In this document: positions 36,271 to 46,330 of the stretch, piece by piece
How positions within the stretch are numbered: position 1 is the first letter of the stretch
Layout: each line of letters opens with the position of its first letter
Assembly: GCA_015680685.1 (NCBI GenBank)
Contig: MNCI01026595.1
Span: forward strand, 1 to 62,000
Direction: 5' to 3'
DNA length: 62,000 nt
From: Gnetum montanum
Lineage: Eukaryota > Streptophyta > Gnetopsida > Gnetales > Gnetaceae
Notes under the pieces: model-generated
Databases searched by the model: none
What the model was told of the DNA's origin: nothing
Seen by the model: only the letters and a program-made list of their open reading frames with translations
Position numbers and translations under genes: made by a program

Positions 36271-37119
36271 TCAGCGACACAAGGTGTCTCCTACCAGTGC
36301 ATATTGCCTAGAACATTTTCGTACTGCATCTTTTTGTGCGTTCATTAAGTGTTGCGGTGTTTCGCCGCTTAGAAGGTACTCTTTTATATCGTCATACCAT
36401 TCTATCGCATGTGTTGTACTAACGGATGTGATTGGCAACGTATCAAGAGTATCAGTTATTGGTTTGGCACAACTGATTATGGAGCTGGGCAATGTATGGA
36501 ACATGTCTGGCAATATATTTAACGCTAATGTGGCCAGTGCATTTGCGATGGTATTGTCATTTCTAGAGATGTGTTGCACATCGATGTTTTCGAATCGCTT
36601 CATTAAGTGTTTTTTCAAGTCACAATATGGTTGTAAATGTTGCGCTTTGCATGTATAAATGTCTGTGACTTGGTTTAAAACTAGTTGTGAGTCTCCTCTG
36701 ACCACAAGTCGTGTGATATCTGAAGCTAGTGCTACTATAAGACCTCTAAGGAGACCTTCATACTCTGCTATATTGTTGGTACAATGAAAATTGAAACGAT
36801 AAGCAAAGGGTCGAATCTCCCAGGAGGGATAGGTGATGATAGCAGTAACACTTCCCCCTCGAGAGGTGGATGCTCCATCAAAGTTTAGAATGGTGTCATA
36901 GTCATTGGTCACTATGTCTATTGCGCTTACGTTCTCATCCGGGAATTCTGGCTCTATTGTCGCTCGATCGTGCATTGGTGATGTGGTCATTTGATTTGCT
37001 ATGGCTTGACCCTTAACTGATGATTGTGCTATGTAGTGTAGGTCAAACTTAGCTATCATGGCTTTCCAACGGGCTATCCTGCTTGACTCGTAAATATTTC
37101 CGGTGATGGCTCTGAGCAC
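36271..37119 (-). CDS. Archaeal-type second RNase H of the Tat element
   Basis: On the minus strand, 282 open residues. After the tail of the first RNase H (RWKAMIAKFDLHY) comes a second RNase H fold: NFDGASTSRGGSVTAI (first Asp), NIAEYEGLLRGLIVAL (Glu), VVRGDSQLVLNQV (Asp) and RNDNTIANALATLA (last Asp in RxxNxxAD position is Asn). A second, archaeal-type RNase H downstream of the first one is characteristic of the Tat group. The last acidic residue of the catalytic set seems replaced, so activity is doubtful. The block continues into the zinc domain of integrase. Confidence 0.85.
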   Translation of the reverse strand: MLRAITGNIYESSRIARWKAMIAKFDLHYIAQSSVKGQAIANQMTTSPMHDRATIEPEFPDENVSAIDIVTNDYDTILNFDGASTSRGGSVTAIITYPSWEIRPFAYRFNFHCTNNIAEYEGLLRGLIVALASDITRLVVRGDSQLVLNQVTDIYTCKAQHLQPYCDLKKHLMKRFENIDVQHISRNDNTIANALATLALNILPDMFHTLPSSIISCAKPITDTLDTLPITSVSTTHAIEWYDDIKEYLLSGETPQHLMNAQKDAVRKCSRQYALVGDTLCR

Positions 37120-37164
37120 ATTATCTTTGCAAATTATGTTAATTTGATTATGGAAGAGGTAATG

Positions 37165-37374
37165 TCACAATTTCTTTAGAGAAAAGACCAAGGCTAAACA
37201 TGACCTCTCCACCTCATTATACCTTTTTTCATGGGTGACTAATGCATGGCTTAAGTAATAGACAGGGACTTCGGTTCCATCATCTTGTTTCTGGCAAAGC
37301 ATAGATGCGATTGACGAATCTAAAGCGGTGAGGTAGATGTAAAATGGTTTATCGTTTTGAGGTGGATAAATCAT
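37165..37374 (-). pseudogene. First RNase H of the Tat element (partial block)
   Basis: Minus strand: PFYIYLTALDSSIASMLCQK, YYLSHALVTHEKRYNEVERSCLALVFSLKKL. This is the usual gypsy RNase H layout: a D position read here as T-A-L-D, and the E of YNEVER. It joins the second RNase H at 37119 after a stop (37150 region). Confidence 0.8.
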
Positions 37375-38834
37375 GGGTAGTTGAACGAGTGCTGCTTTGA
37401 TATTGTCAAATTCTTTCTGGCACTATGAAGTCCATTCAAAATGGACGTTCTTGTGTAGCAAGTGGTTCATAGGTTTTAGTTTTTCTGTTAGTTTTTCTAT
37501 GAACCGTGTGATGAACTGTAATCTACCTTGTAGACCTCGAAGTTCGGTAAGGTTGCTAGGTGGTTTTAGGTTTGTTATGGCCTTAACTTTATTAGGTCTA
37601 CTCGTATCCCTGCTTCTGAGGCTATGAATCCAAGCATTTTGCCTATTTTGACTCCAAAGACATATTTCTTTGGGTTAAGTCTTAGCTCATATTTTAAACA
37701 ACATTTTAACACTAAGTCAAGGTCTTGTGCATGTTGTTGTGATGTCTTTGATTTAACCACAATGTCATCCACATAGTCGTTGAGCGAGTGTAACATGTAA
37801 TTGCTAAAGATGAATGTCATTGCCCTTTGATATGTGGCCTCAGTGTTCTTGAGACTGAAGGGCATCATTGTATAACAAAAGGTTCCCCATGGTGTCACAA
37901 AGGTAGTCCAGAGCTGATGCTGCAGGTTAATACGTATCTGGTTGTATCCCGAGAAGCCATCCATAAAAGATAATAGTGCATGTATAGCAATCGAGTCAAC
38001 AAGTTGATCGATGCTGGGTAAGGGAAAATCATCTTTTATGGTTGCAACATTAAGATCCTGGAAGTCAATGCATAAGTGAATGCTTCTGTTCTTTTTCGGG
38101 ACAATGACCATGTTGGATACTCACTCGGTGTAATCGACAGCCCGAATGAAACCAGCCTGATAAAGTTTGGTGATCTCATTACGAACTGCCAATACCACCT
38201 CAGGTTTAACCTTTCGTGCCTTTTGCTTCACTGGCCTCAATTTTGGATCAAGGACAATATTATGCTGGACGATTCAAGGATCCAGTCCCGACATGTCCGT
38301 GTATGACCAAGCGAACGCTTTTATGTTGTCCCTAAGCACATCCTCTATGTCTTTGGCAAGTTGAGGTTGCAGTAATGTACTTAATTTTAATATTTTAATT
38401 TCTCCATTGAGCATGGCGATGGGGGTTTCAGTCAATGGGTCTTCAGTGATGTTTTTAGCTTCTATGTCAAGGGGCTTTGTCATACCTTTGTAATTATCTA
38501 GCGTTTGCTGTGTTGAGGCTATGACTACGTCGTCCGTTGATAAACTTAAATGGATGAGATTTATGTCGATGTCCCTTGTGATCTTTCCATACAGCCCATC
38601 GATGATTAATGGTGCGGATAAATGCTGAAAATTCATCAGGCTTGCTCCTGCCAATAAACAGAGAGCAGAATGAGCTAATAGGTATCGTTCCATGTTCTCT
38701 GGAAGCGTAAGCCGTGTATACATGCATGCTGGTGGTTTATCGTCACACCGGGATGCATGGTAGTTTGAGGCCTTACCGGGCCATGGGTGGCAGTTTAAGG
38801 CCATACCAGGCCGTAGGGGGTTTGTATGTGGCAT
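37375..38834 (-). pseudogene. Reverse transcriptase of the Tat element
   Basis: On the minus strand 38834-38274 is the pre-RT linker ending DNIKAFAWSYTDMSGLDP. Then come fingers and palm: SNMVIVPKKNRSIHLCIDFQDLN (a TGA replaces Trp in the preceding TEWVSN), LPSIDQLVD, FMDGFSGYNQI, FVTPWGTFCYTMMPF and the catalytic YVDD at 37775-37764 (intact), then LNPKKYVFGV and a connection with stops around 37560-37400. It has no continuous frame with protease, which ends at 44702, 5.9 kb upstream. In an intact relative this makes the cDNA. Confidence 0.87.
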
Positions 38835-38882
38835 TTTAAGGCTTTACCGGGCCGCCATGGTAGTTTAAGGCCATACCGGGCC
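38733..38882 (+). repeat. AGTTTA-hairpin repeat cluster 2
   Basis: Four clear copies with GGCC arms at 38762-38782, 38792-38812, 38832-38853 and 38862-38882 (AGTTTAAGGCCATACCGGGCC type), plus a weaker one at 38733. They sit just upstream of the antisense gene's promoter and overlap the start of the pre-RT linker on the other strand. Confidence 0.8.
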
Positions 38883-39390
38883 GAATGTTTATCGAAAAAT
38901 TTGCACAAGAAAGCCTGCGCCAAAATGTTCGGTGTGGACTTCTGAAGTTGGTTTAGAAGGGAATCAGGATGCGGTAGCATTTGTTTTGTTTTAAATATAT
39001 ATATATTTTTGTATTTTTGGACCATTTTAATTAAGATTAATAGTCAAAGAGATAAATAAAATAAAAAAGGATCAAAACGCAAGGTGGCGGCGGCAACAGC
39101 GGCGGTGCACGGTGCTATAAATAGGGGCAGGGGTGTCATTTGTAAACATTGTAAACTGGAAGCAAGCGTAAACATTGAGTGTAAGAGTAAGCGTAAACAG
39201 TAAGTGTAAGCGTAAATAGTGAGAGTAAGCGTACACAACCAAACCCCAGCGTAGAGGTCAAAGCGTCATCGTAGACGTCCCAACTCAGCGTGAGCGTAAA
39301 CTTCCAACTCGGGCGTAGAGGCTTAGCGTAGGCATGAGTGATTTTGACTCTCAGCATAAACCTGTCAATCCCAGCATAGAGTACGCTGAG
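38883..39390 (+). promoter_or_regulatory. Promoter and 5' leader of the antisense gene
   Basis: A GC-rich block (GGCGGCGGCAACAGCGGCGG, 39085-39104) precedes a TATA box TATAAATA at 39116-39123. About 30 bases later starts a leader with GTAAACA and GCGTAAAC-type words, and the first in-frame ATG of the antisense gene is at 39391. Promoter use is inferred from sequence only. Confidence 0.6.
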
Positions 39391-40110
39391 ATGGGCAAAG
39401 GCAAGGAGGTGGAAGGCTAGGGGAGAAAGGGGCCTGATCTGACTTTCACGGAGGAGAGTGAAGCCATGCTGCAGTGTCTGCCTAGGTTGAGAGTTCCACC
39501 GTGGCCTGGATCGTCACACATGTAGGCTCTGATCTTGCCTCTGTTAGTTATGCTCATCTGTACATGTTTTGTAGTGTAGACAATCTCGGTAGCGTAAAGG
39601 GTTTCGGCGTATATGCCCGGTGTAGAGAGATAGCGTAGAGGGTTTCTATACGCTGAGCGTACGTTCAGAGCGTAGAGGGTCTCTAGAGCGTAGAGCGTAT
39701 ACAGTACATAGCCTAAGTTATTTGTAGCGTAATTTGTTTTGTCAATGCATAGTGTAACAATTTTACTAGCATGAAGTGTAGATGATTTTATCAGAGTATA
39801 CACTGACTATTTTTTACGGCGTATACGCTGACTGTTTACACAGTGTTCAGTGTAAACTATTTACACAGCGTATACGTTGTCGTTTTTTTATGGCGTATAC
39901 GATGACTGTTTACACAGTGTTCAGCGTAAACTGTTTACACAGTGTTCGGCGTAAATTGTTTACACAACGTATACCCTGAAGGCCTCTACGGCGTATACGC
40001 TGATGATTTTCACAGCGTATACACTAAGCGTAAACAGTTTGTTCGATAGCGTAAATAGTTTTTTGTGAGCGTATACGCCGGGTTAGGCAGCGTATACACC
40101 GAGTGTAAAC
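39150..40110. repeat. GCGTATACGC / GCGTAAAC motif array in leader and intron 1
   Basis: Dense copies of GCGTATAC, GCGTAAAC and the full palindrome GCGTATACGC (39823-39832, 39989-39998, 40068-40077) on both strands, separated by TGTTTACACAG-like words. Most of the array falls in intron 1 of the antisense gene. The same motifs fill the LTR U3 and the 5' leader. Confidence 0.85.
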
Positions 40111-43100
40111 AGTTAGTAATTTTTCTAAGTGTCGGCCTACAATGTGAAATTTTGTTTTTTTTCTCATTTTCGTGTATGGCTGATTTACTGTGGCATTTTG
40201 GTTTCTTGCAGGGACACTAAACCTTTTCTCCTGGTTGTTGAGCTAGTTGGGGTATTGGCGTGGTTCAGGCCCCTTAAGGCCAATGAACCTATCCCCGATC
40301 TGACCGTTGACAACAATGGGGTATGGTTCAGGGAAGGGGCGTGTGACTTCTTCACCTTTATCCTGGATAGATTTAGAGTGGTAGTCTGGTCACATCTGAG
40401 TGAACAAGTGGCACGGAGCGTACTTGAGGCCATGTTGCTAGGATCATCGGAGGGCATCGTTGTTTTCCTTGAGGATATCGACGAGGGGCCACTTGTGATC
40501 AAGGATGGTCCCTTTGGCGGGCCCAGGTCTACTCGCCCATTAACGAGTGTGTGGGCTGTATTGCCGCGAGGGCAGGACTATCTCAACAATAGTTTGTTTT
40601 TAGCTGCGCGCATGCACACGTTGTTCCAAAACCCTTCTGGCACAATGTACCGGGTGGATAGGTAGGATTGTTTAAGCTTGGTGTTTCTTTTCGCCATTTG
40701 GCATTTACTTTTGTTTTGACATCCGTTCTTTTGTAGGCCCCAAGTCAACCCAGATGGAACATGCGTTGAGGATGATGGGCTTGCTCTAGCTCGTACCGCT
40801 TTAGAGACCTTTATGGCAGGTCCCACCCTTTGTGGAGCTGTATTAGCTCAAACCAAGGGTGACATCGTCCATTTTCATAAACGATTCTCTAGAGCATTCA
40901 CATAATGCAAAGCTCAAGGGTGGTTGTATGAAGATTGGTCGCATAAGGGACCAATTTTTCCTCATGACTCTGACTTGGGTGGCACATCTAAGTCCACAAC
41001 TGAAGGTAAATGACAATATTTTCTAGATGTGTTAACGTGTTTGTTCAATTACCGAGAGTTATGCTGATATGATGATTTCGAATTATATTTACAGTTGATG
41101 TCCCTCCTGGCGGGGACCCTGTCACAACCGGACGAACTGAGAGTACCCTCTCGATGAAGTTCAAGGAGATTAGTAAGGCTCAAAAATGGTTGCGTACCCA
41201 CATCCCGCTGTCCATCGTCTGTTGTTTAAATGATGCCGACCTTATGGAGCTCTTTACAACTCCTAGTCCTGATGTGTCTATAGCCGAAATGATCAGAATT
41301 GTTGATTCGTTTGACACATCTGTTTCTTACTATAGCACCCAAATTAAGGGTGTTAAGATATTTTTCCATCTATTTCCTTAATTCTTTTTGAACCTGTTTG
41401 GTGTGCCGGTGGATGGTATAAGTGTAGTTTTGGATAGGGCTCATAAAGAGCTCCATACGGTTTGTGAATTAGAGGACTAGTTGGGCATTACCAAGGGTGC
41501 TAAGGGATTCCCTATGCAAGGGAAGTCAAAGGTTGAAGAAGTTAATGAACTATATCCCCTGTTTAGGGCACGAGTATTCCCTAAATCCCTTTCCCAGGTG
41601 TGGAGTCTTGATGTTGAGGCTATGCGTATTATGCGAATCGTCCTAGAAACTGAAATGCGTTATAACTGGGCCCAATTTTTGTTGTCGAGCCTTCACAAGG
41701 AGATAGTGCGTTTGCGCTCGAATGTCGAGGCGTAGTCCCACTTTACTTTTGCATTCTTTGCTGGTTTTCTTCGCCGTTTGGCTGAGTTTCTGGTGGTTCG
41801 CGCAGACAACAAGTATGTTCTGCGGGATCGCGGTCAACTATCTCGTTTGTGGATCAACCATTTGTTTGAAATTGCCGAGTCCCAAGATGCACCCGAGGGA
41901 ATTGATGAATCTGTATCCATCATGACAGGGGGGTCATCTAGTACCTCAATCCACACACATGACAGTTTGGGATTGGAGCCAAACGACGTGCCCTATACAG
42001 CCAAGAGGGCTGAACAGGTCATCAAAGAAACCATCGGTAAGGCCAAGTCGAAGTTGACAAAGCGTGAACGTTCAACCGAGGAGGCCTCAAATGTGGACGA
42101 GCCACGGGTAAAGTGCATACAGTTCAAGATGCCTGTCTGAGGTAAGTAAACTCAGTACACTTATTGCTTTATTGTTTTTCGTCTTATTCATAATTTTATT
42201 TTGACCACTTACGTGCCACTGATGCCTTCAGACCTGACTCGAGAAGTGAGAAGGCAAGAATTAGAGACCATCATTGAAGAGGAGGAGGCTACCATGGAGC
42301 TAATTGAGGAGGAAGACGTGGGCAAAGATCAGGCAGGAGGGACGGAAGAGCTGGGAGAAGACACCACAGAGACTGAACTGGTGGATGACCAAAGTGGTGT
42401 CGATGAAATGTTCAGCAGATTTCTTAAGAGAAAACTGGACTTAGGCGAACCTCCAGAAGGGGACAAAGAACACGGTATGTTTTCTTTTATTTTGTTATGT
42501 TATTTTGTGAGTTGTTGTTTTATGGTATTTTACTTTTATGTTTTGATCGCTGCTAGATGAAGGTAGTGAAACCAGAACGATGCGGTTGGACGTGCCCATG
42601 AAAACGGTTCCCCCTGAAAGGACCGCGGAGGTTAGTCCTTCTCGAACTCGTGGGCCATTTACTTGGATAAAGATGCCAAGTAAAATGGATTTTGTGGCTG
42701 GTATCATTAAGAAGGTTTTTGAACGTATTCAGGAAGCCCACCCTGAGATAGGTACATATGTTTCGAGTGGTTTGTAGCTTTAGAGTTTCACACCCTGTTT
42801 TTGTTGTTTTAGTGTTTGTTCTTTTCATGTGCATAGGTGCCAAACTGAGGTGGGATCCTTCTGAGATAGTTAGCATAGAGAGTTTGCCCACACTATCCCC
42901 AGAAGTTGAGCAGGTGCCAAGGCCAGTTTATGATGAAGTGGCGGAAGGTCTCGTTCACAACGCCAAATTGCTGTGGACTTGTAGGCATTTCGTCGAATAG
43001 TTGTGGTTACAAATTCAAGCAAAGGAGAAGGAATTTTTCGAGTTGTCAATTGAGCGTGACGATCTCAAGGCTCGGTATGAGTTCTCCTCTACTAAACTAA

Positions 43101-43821
43101 GTGATGATCGCTCTTGGCGGACTTCCAAGGTCACGTATACTAGATACTGGAACCTACTCAATCGCCACGCATCACTGACACGGAGACTAGCATAGCGTAA
43201 GGCCCAGGTGGATTTGCTAAACCTCAAGTGCCAAGATTGAAAAGCTTTTGCTTCCAAGGTACGTAAATGGGATCAGGATGAAAAGAACCACAAACATCAT
43301 TATAAGAAATCTTTGAAGGAAGTATCCATTGAAAAGCATCAACTGGAAACGTTTGTGGAGGGTCTGGGTCTCCGCTCTGCTTTTGATACCTTTGCTCAAT
43401 ACACAACTGTTGAGATGGAATCGCCTACAAGGGTGATTACAACCGCTTCTAGGGAGGTGTCGATGGGTGAATTCCCTTTAAAGCATCCTACCTGGTCAAC
43501 TGTTGACAAGGGGAAGGCCTTGGCAGATGTCGACTTAGGCCTTGATGGGACCGATTGGGCTAGTGTCTCAGAAGAGAAAATCCTTTGCCGACTGGAATTT
43601 GGCTTAGGGGGATCCCCTACAGTAATCATTTTGTTATTATGAAATGTATGCGCTGAATAATATTTGAAAGTTTTGTCTTTCTCTTGTTCATATGTTGATG
43701 ATTTCTTTTGTGTTTTCAGGATCAAGGCGATGATGATGCCCAAGAAGCTGGCCCCAGTGGAGCGAGGGCCCATGATGCCAGCGGGTCTAAAGGGGAAGAC
43801 CCTCTCGTCCCGGATGTTTAG
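39391..43821 (+). pseudogene. Antisense accessory gene, eight exons, degenerate FCP1/NIF-like N-terminus
   Basis: Exons I can support: 39391-39521, 40212-40661, 40737-41005, 41095-42141, 42232-42474, 42557-42751, 42837-43621, 43720-43821. All introns start GT and end AG; seven are 75-98 bp except intron 1 (690 bp, motif-rich), and every junction keeps the frame, giving about 1,070 codons and a TAG end. The N-terminal exon 2 resembles an FCP1/NIF HAD phosphatase: KPFLLVVELVGVL (40219-40257), FREGACDFF and RFRVVVWS (40368-40392). The catalytic D-x-D is E-x-V, so a non-catalytic version is likely. The middle is unassigned and helical; the region 42240-42470 is acidic; later parts are Lys/Arg/Glu-rich coiled coil. 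About nine in-frame stops all fit C-to-T at Gln or Arg codons. It lies on the strand opposite to pol, between protease and RT. Biological role unknown. Confidence 0.75.
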
Positions 43822-44185
43822 TTTTTAGTTTTTTTATAGTGTTTTGTTTTTCTGACTCAAATTTATACGGGAATTGTAAATTAAAAATTTCGAGTTATAT
43901 TGAACAGATGAATGAAACCAGTTAACTCTTGTAATTGTACATCATTACATGTATAAAATTTTTTTTTGTTGATTTTGAGTTTAATTGCAAACACGACATG
44001 ACAACGTAAAATGTTTTGGTTTGTTTTTGTGGTTTAAGTGTAATGCGCGGATATAATTATAAGTCAGAATATAAAGATAAACGAAAATAATTGTGAAAAT
44101 TGTTATTGACAACATGGCAATGCAAGCGTAAATTCGAACAGTGAGTCGGAATTGGAGAGGAAGACAAAGTATAAGTGGATGCTCT
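43822..44185. other. 3' flank of the antisense gene
   Basis: T-rich sequence after the stop; AATAAT and AATTAAA-like words may act in 3' end formation. No other feature recognised. Confidence 0.45.
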
Positions 44186-44382
44186 AGTTTAAGGCCATTT
44201 CGGGCCAGATTCACACTAGTTTAAGGTCATTTCAGGCCCTAGCGTAAGCAAGGGACGTTTTGAATGACGGGTGGATTTCTCGGTTGACCGACCATTTCTG
44301 ATCGTGGCTAGTTTTATGTCGTTGTGGACATGATAGTTTAACGTCGTCCCAGACTAGTTGTAGCTTAACGTCACTTCGAACC
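44186..44382 (+). repeat. AGTTTA-hairpin repeat cluster 3
   Basis: Five copies: 44186-44206 (GGCC...GGCC arms), 44218-44238, 44310-44329 (GTC...GAC), 44335-44354 (GTC...GAC) and 44362-44382 (degenerate). Same orientation as clusters 1 and 2. It separates the antisense gene from the protease end. Confidence 0.8.
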
Positions 44383-44701
44383 ATTTGTTGTTTTATTGGT
44401 TAAGTAATTTTTTGATTTTTTTTATTTTGACGTTAGGCGATGTGTTAGTAGGTATGATTCTATATTCAGCGTCCCCTTCGCTGATCACGTTGAATGGTAA
44501 TTTAGCCCAAGGGATGTCTAATGGAATGGTTTCCGCGTTAGTGTTTTCTTGCGCTTCTGCATGTATCACGGTTTCTGTGTCAGTTGTGGTTTCTAAGTGA
44601 GGTTGCGTATGTACAATGTCAGGCCCAGGTATTTCTATTTTGGGTGGGTTTTCTTGTATGTTTAAAGGATTACCGCCTACTAGTTATTGTTCATTTACGT
44701 C

Positions 44702-45658
44702 ATGCTATCTAGGCTCTTCGAGCTTAACCTCTGAGCCTTGGTCTATGTCTATGTACAATGAGATGATGGGTGTAGCAGCCTCCCCATGTATGATGATTTC
44801 ATCACCTTCATAAGGCAAATGAATCTCTTGGTGTATAGGGGATGAGACTTCTTTCAGTTGGGCTAACCAGGGCCTTCCTAATATTAGGTTGAATCCTAGC
44901 ATTTCATTGATTACTACGCAGTTGACGGATGTGCGGAATTGGTCCCCTGCTATGAAGTCTAAAGTCACGGTGCCCTTAACTATCACACGTGACCTGCTGA
45001 ATGATTTCAAGCATGTGGTGGCAGTTGCTCTGATTAGCTCTGTAAGCCCCAGTTGTTCGACGATGGGATATGGTACTACGTTTGTGGCAGCTCCATCATC
45101 TACATGGACCCTATGTATCTTGAATTGGTTTACTCGTATTGTTATGAACATAGGGGTTGTTGTTATCTCCCTTGTTTTCTTATCCACCTTGATGTTATTG
45201 TTGTGGAAACTTAATGGTTTGGAAGTTGACCCTTGGGGTGAGTACATTATCGCATGAATCGAAGGTTCATTTGGAGGCAAGTCCTCGCTTACTAGGATAG
45301 ATGTTAACATGTGCACCAAAGCTTCGCGATGGGTTTGAGATGTTAGCACTAAGTCATATAAACTCAGTGAAGTATTCTTTTGTTTGAGCGCTTGCGTGAC
45401 TTGTGTTAGGGCTATTGCTAAGTCTCTACTATTGGGCGCATGTTTATCGACGGTGACTTGGTACATTAGGCCCAACAGTTTTATTCCATGCGTTGTTGGT
45501 TTGTCGTTTTTGCCCAGAATCATTGATGTATCGTGTTTTCTGTATGGTTCACCCTCATGGCCTATGTTTGGTTGATTTTTAGGTGGCATCATGGGTATTG
45601 CATTTAGCGGAGTGGGTTTAGGTGGTCCTACAACTAGCCGTTGACACTTCTTCTTCAA
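44702..45658 (-). CDS. Aspartic protease of the Tat element
   Basis: On the minus strand, 317 open residues ending at a TAG (44704-44702). A linker with AIALTQVTQALKQK and a hydrophobic helix precedes the catalytic block IHRVHVDDGAATNVVPY (about residues 203-218, D-D-G instead of D-S/T-G), then VKGTVTLDF and the C-terminal LILGRPWLAQL. The catalytic Asp is present and the frame is open, so this domain is the best preserved part of the element. The frame ends 5.9 kb before RT, so an intact element would need splicing or separate expression to make RT (inference). Confidence 0.85.
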
Positions 45659-45879
45659 GCATTCATGTGTGAGCTTATCCGCTAAGCATTCTCGTGTGTG
45701 ACGTGGGGGTGGAGTTGGTTTTAGAGCCTCAGGCTGTTTTGGGATTCATACTACATATGGAGTAGGGCGAGGTTGCATTTGAATAGTCACATGCGGTTGA
45801 GCGGACGGCTGGCTGGGCACGCTGATGACATAAGGACTGGGTTTACTTTACATTTACGAGGTGGAGGATTGGTAATCAT

Positions 45880-46330
45880 TGGGACTTTCGGGTGTCCTAA
45901 CGATGTATGGAGTTGGTTTAGGCAGAGGTTGGACTTCCGCTGTTGCAACGACAGGTGGTACTCGGACTACGTAAGGGGCAGGCCGAATAGAAGGTGTTTG
46001 TGAGCTTGCGGAAGTAGCAGCAGGAGGTACACGCACCACGTATGATTTTTCACATGTCGGGGTGTTAGAAGTTGCTACGGAAGGGGGTACGCGGACAACA
46101 TAAGGCTGCTGCAGGGCGTATGATGGTTGAGGCATGGATGTTGATGCAGTGGGAGGAATACGCACTACAAATGGCTTGTTAGGCGTTTGTTGCTCATGGT
46201 CAGAGTAGACGGTGTTAATGCTAGGTGTTTTAGGTTCGTTATCTAGGTAGATTGTGTTAATAACGTATGGTGCCTCTTTGGTATTCAGAGGGTCTTTATA
46301 CACACCCATGGCCTGGTTTTGCTGTTGGAT
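45880..46330 (-). repeat. VVRVPP protein repeats at the Gag C-terminus
   Basis: Five copies of P(Y/F)VVR(V/I)PP, the last as PYIVRTP, spaced 20-26 residues by Ala/Ser/Thr/Pro linkers. The DNA repeat shows as TACG(C/T)(A/G)... words about every 60-75 bases (45905, 45960, 46030, 46090, 46155). Confidence 0.8.

Noticed and set aside
39150-40110. A telomere- or centromere-like satellite.
   Set aside because: No constant monomer period; motifs are short, on both strands, and tied to the leader and intron of the antisense gene.
45773-46003. Plus-strand open stretches across gag-pol of the Tat element (for example 44889-45257, 36284-36658).
   Set aside because: They are complements of the minus-strand domains, with no splice signals or domain matches, unlike the antisense gene at 39391-43821.
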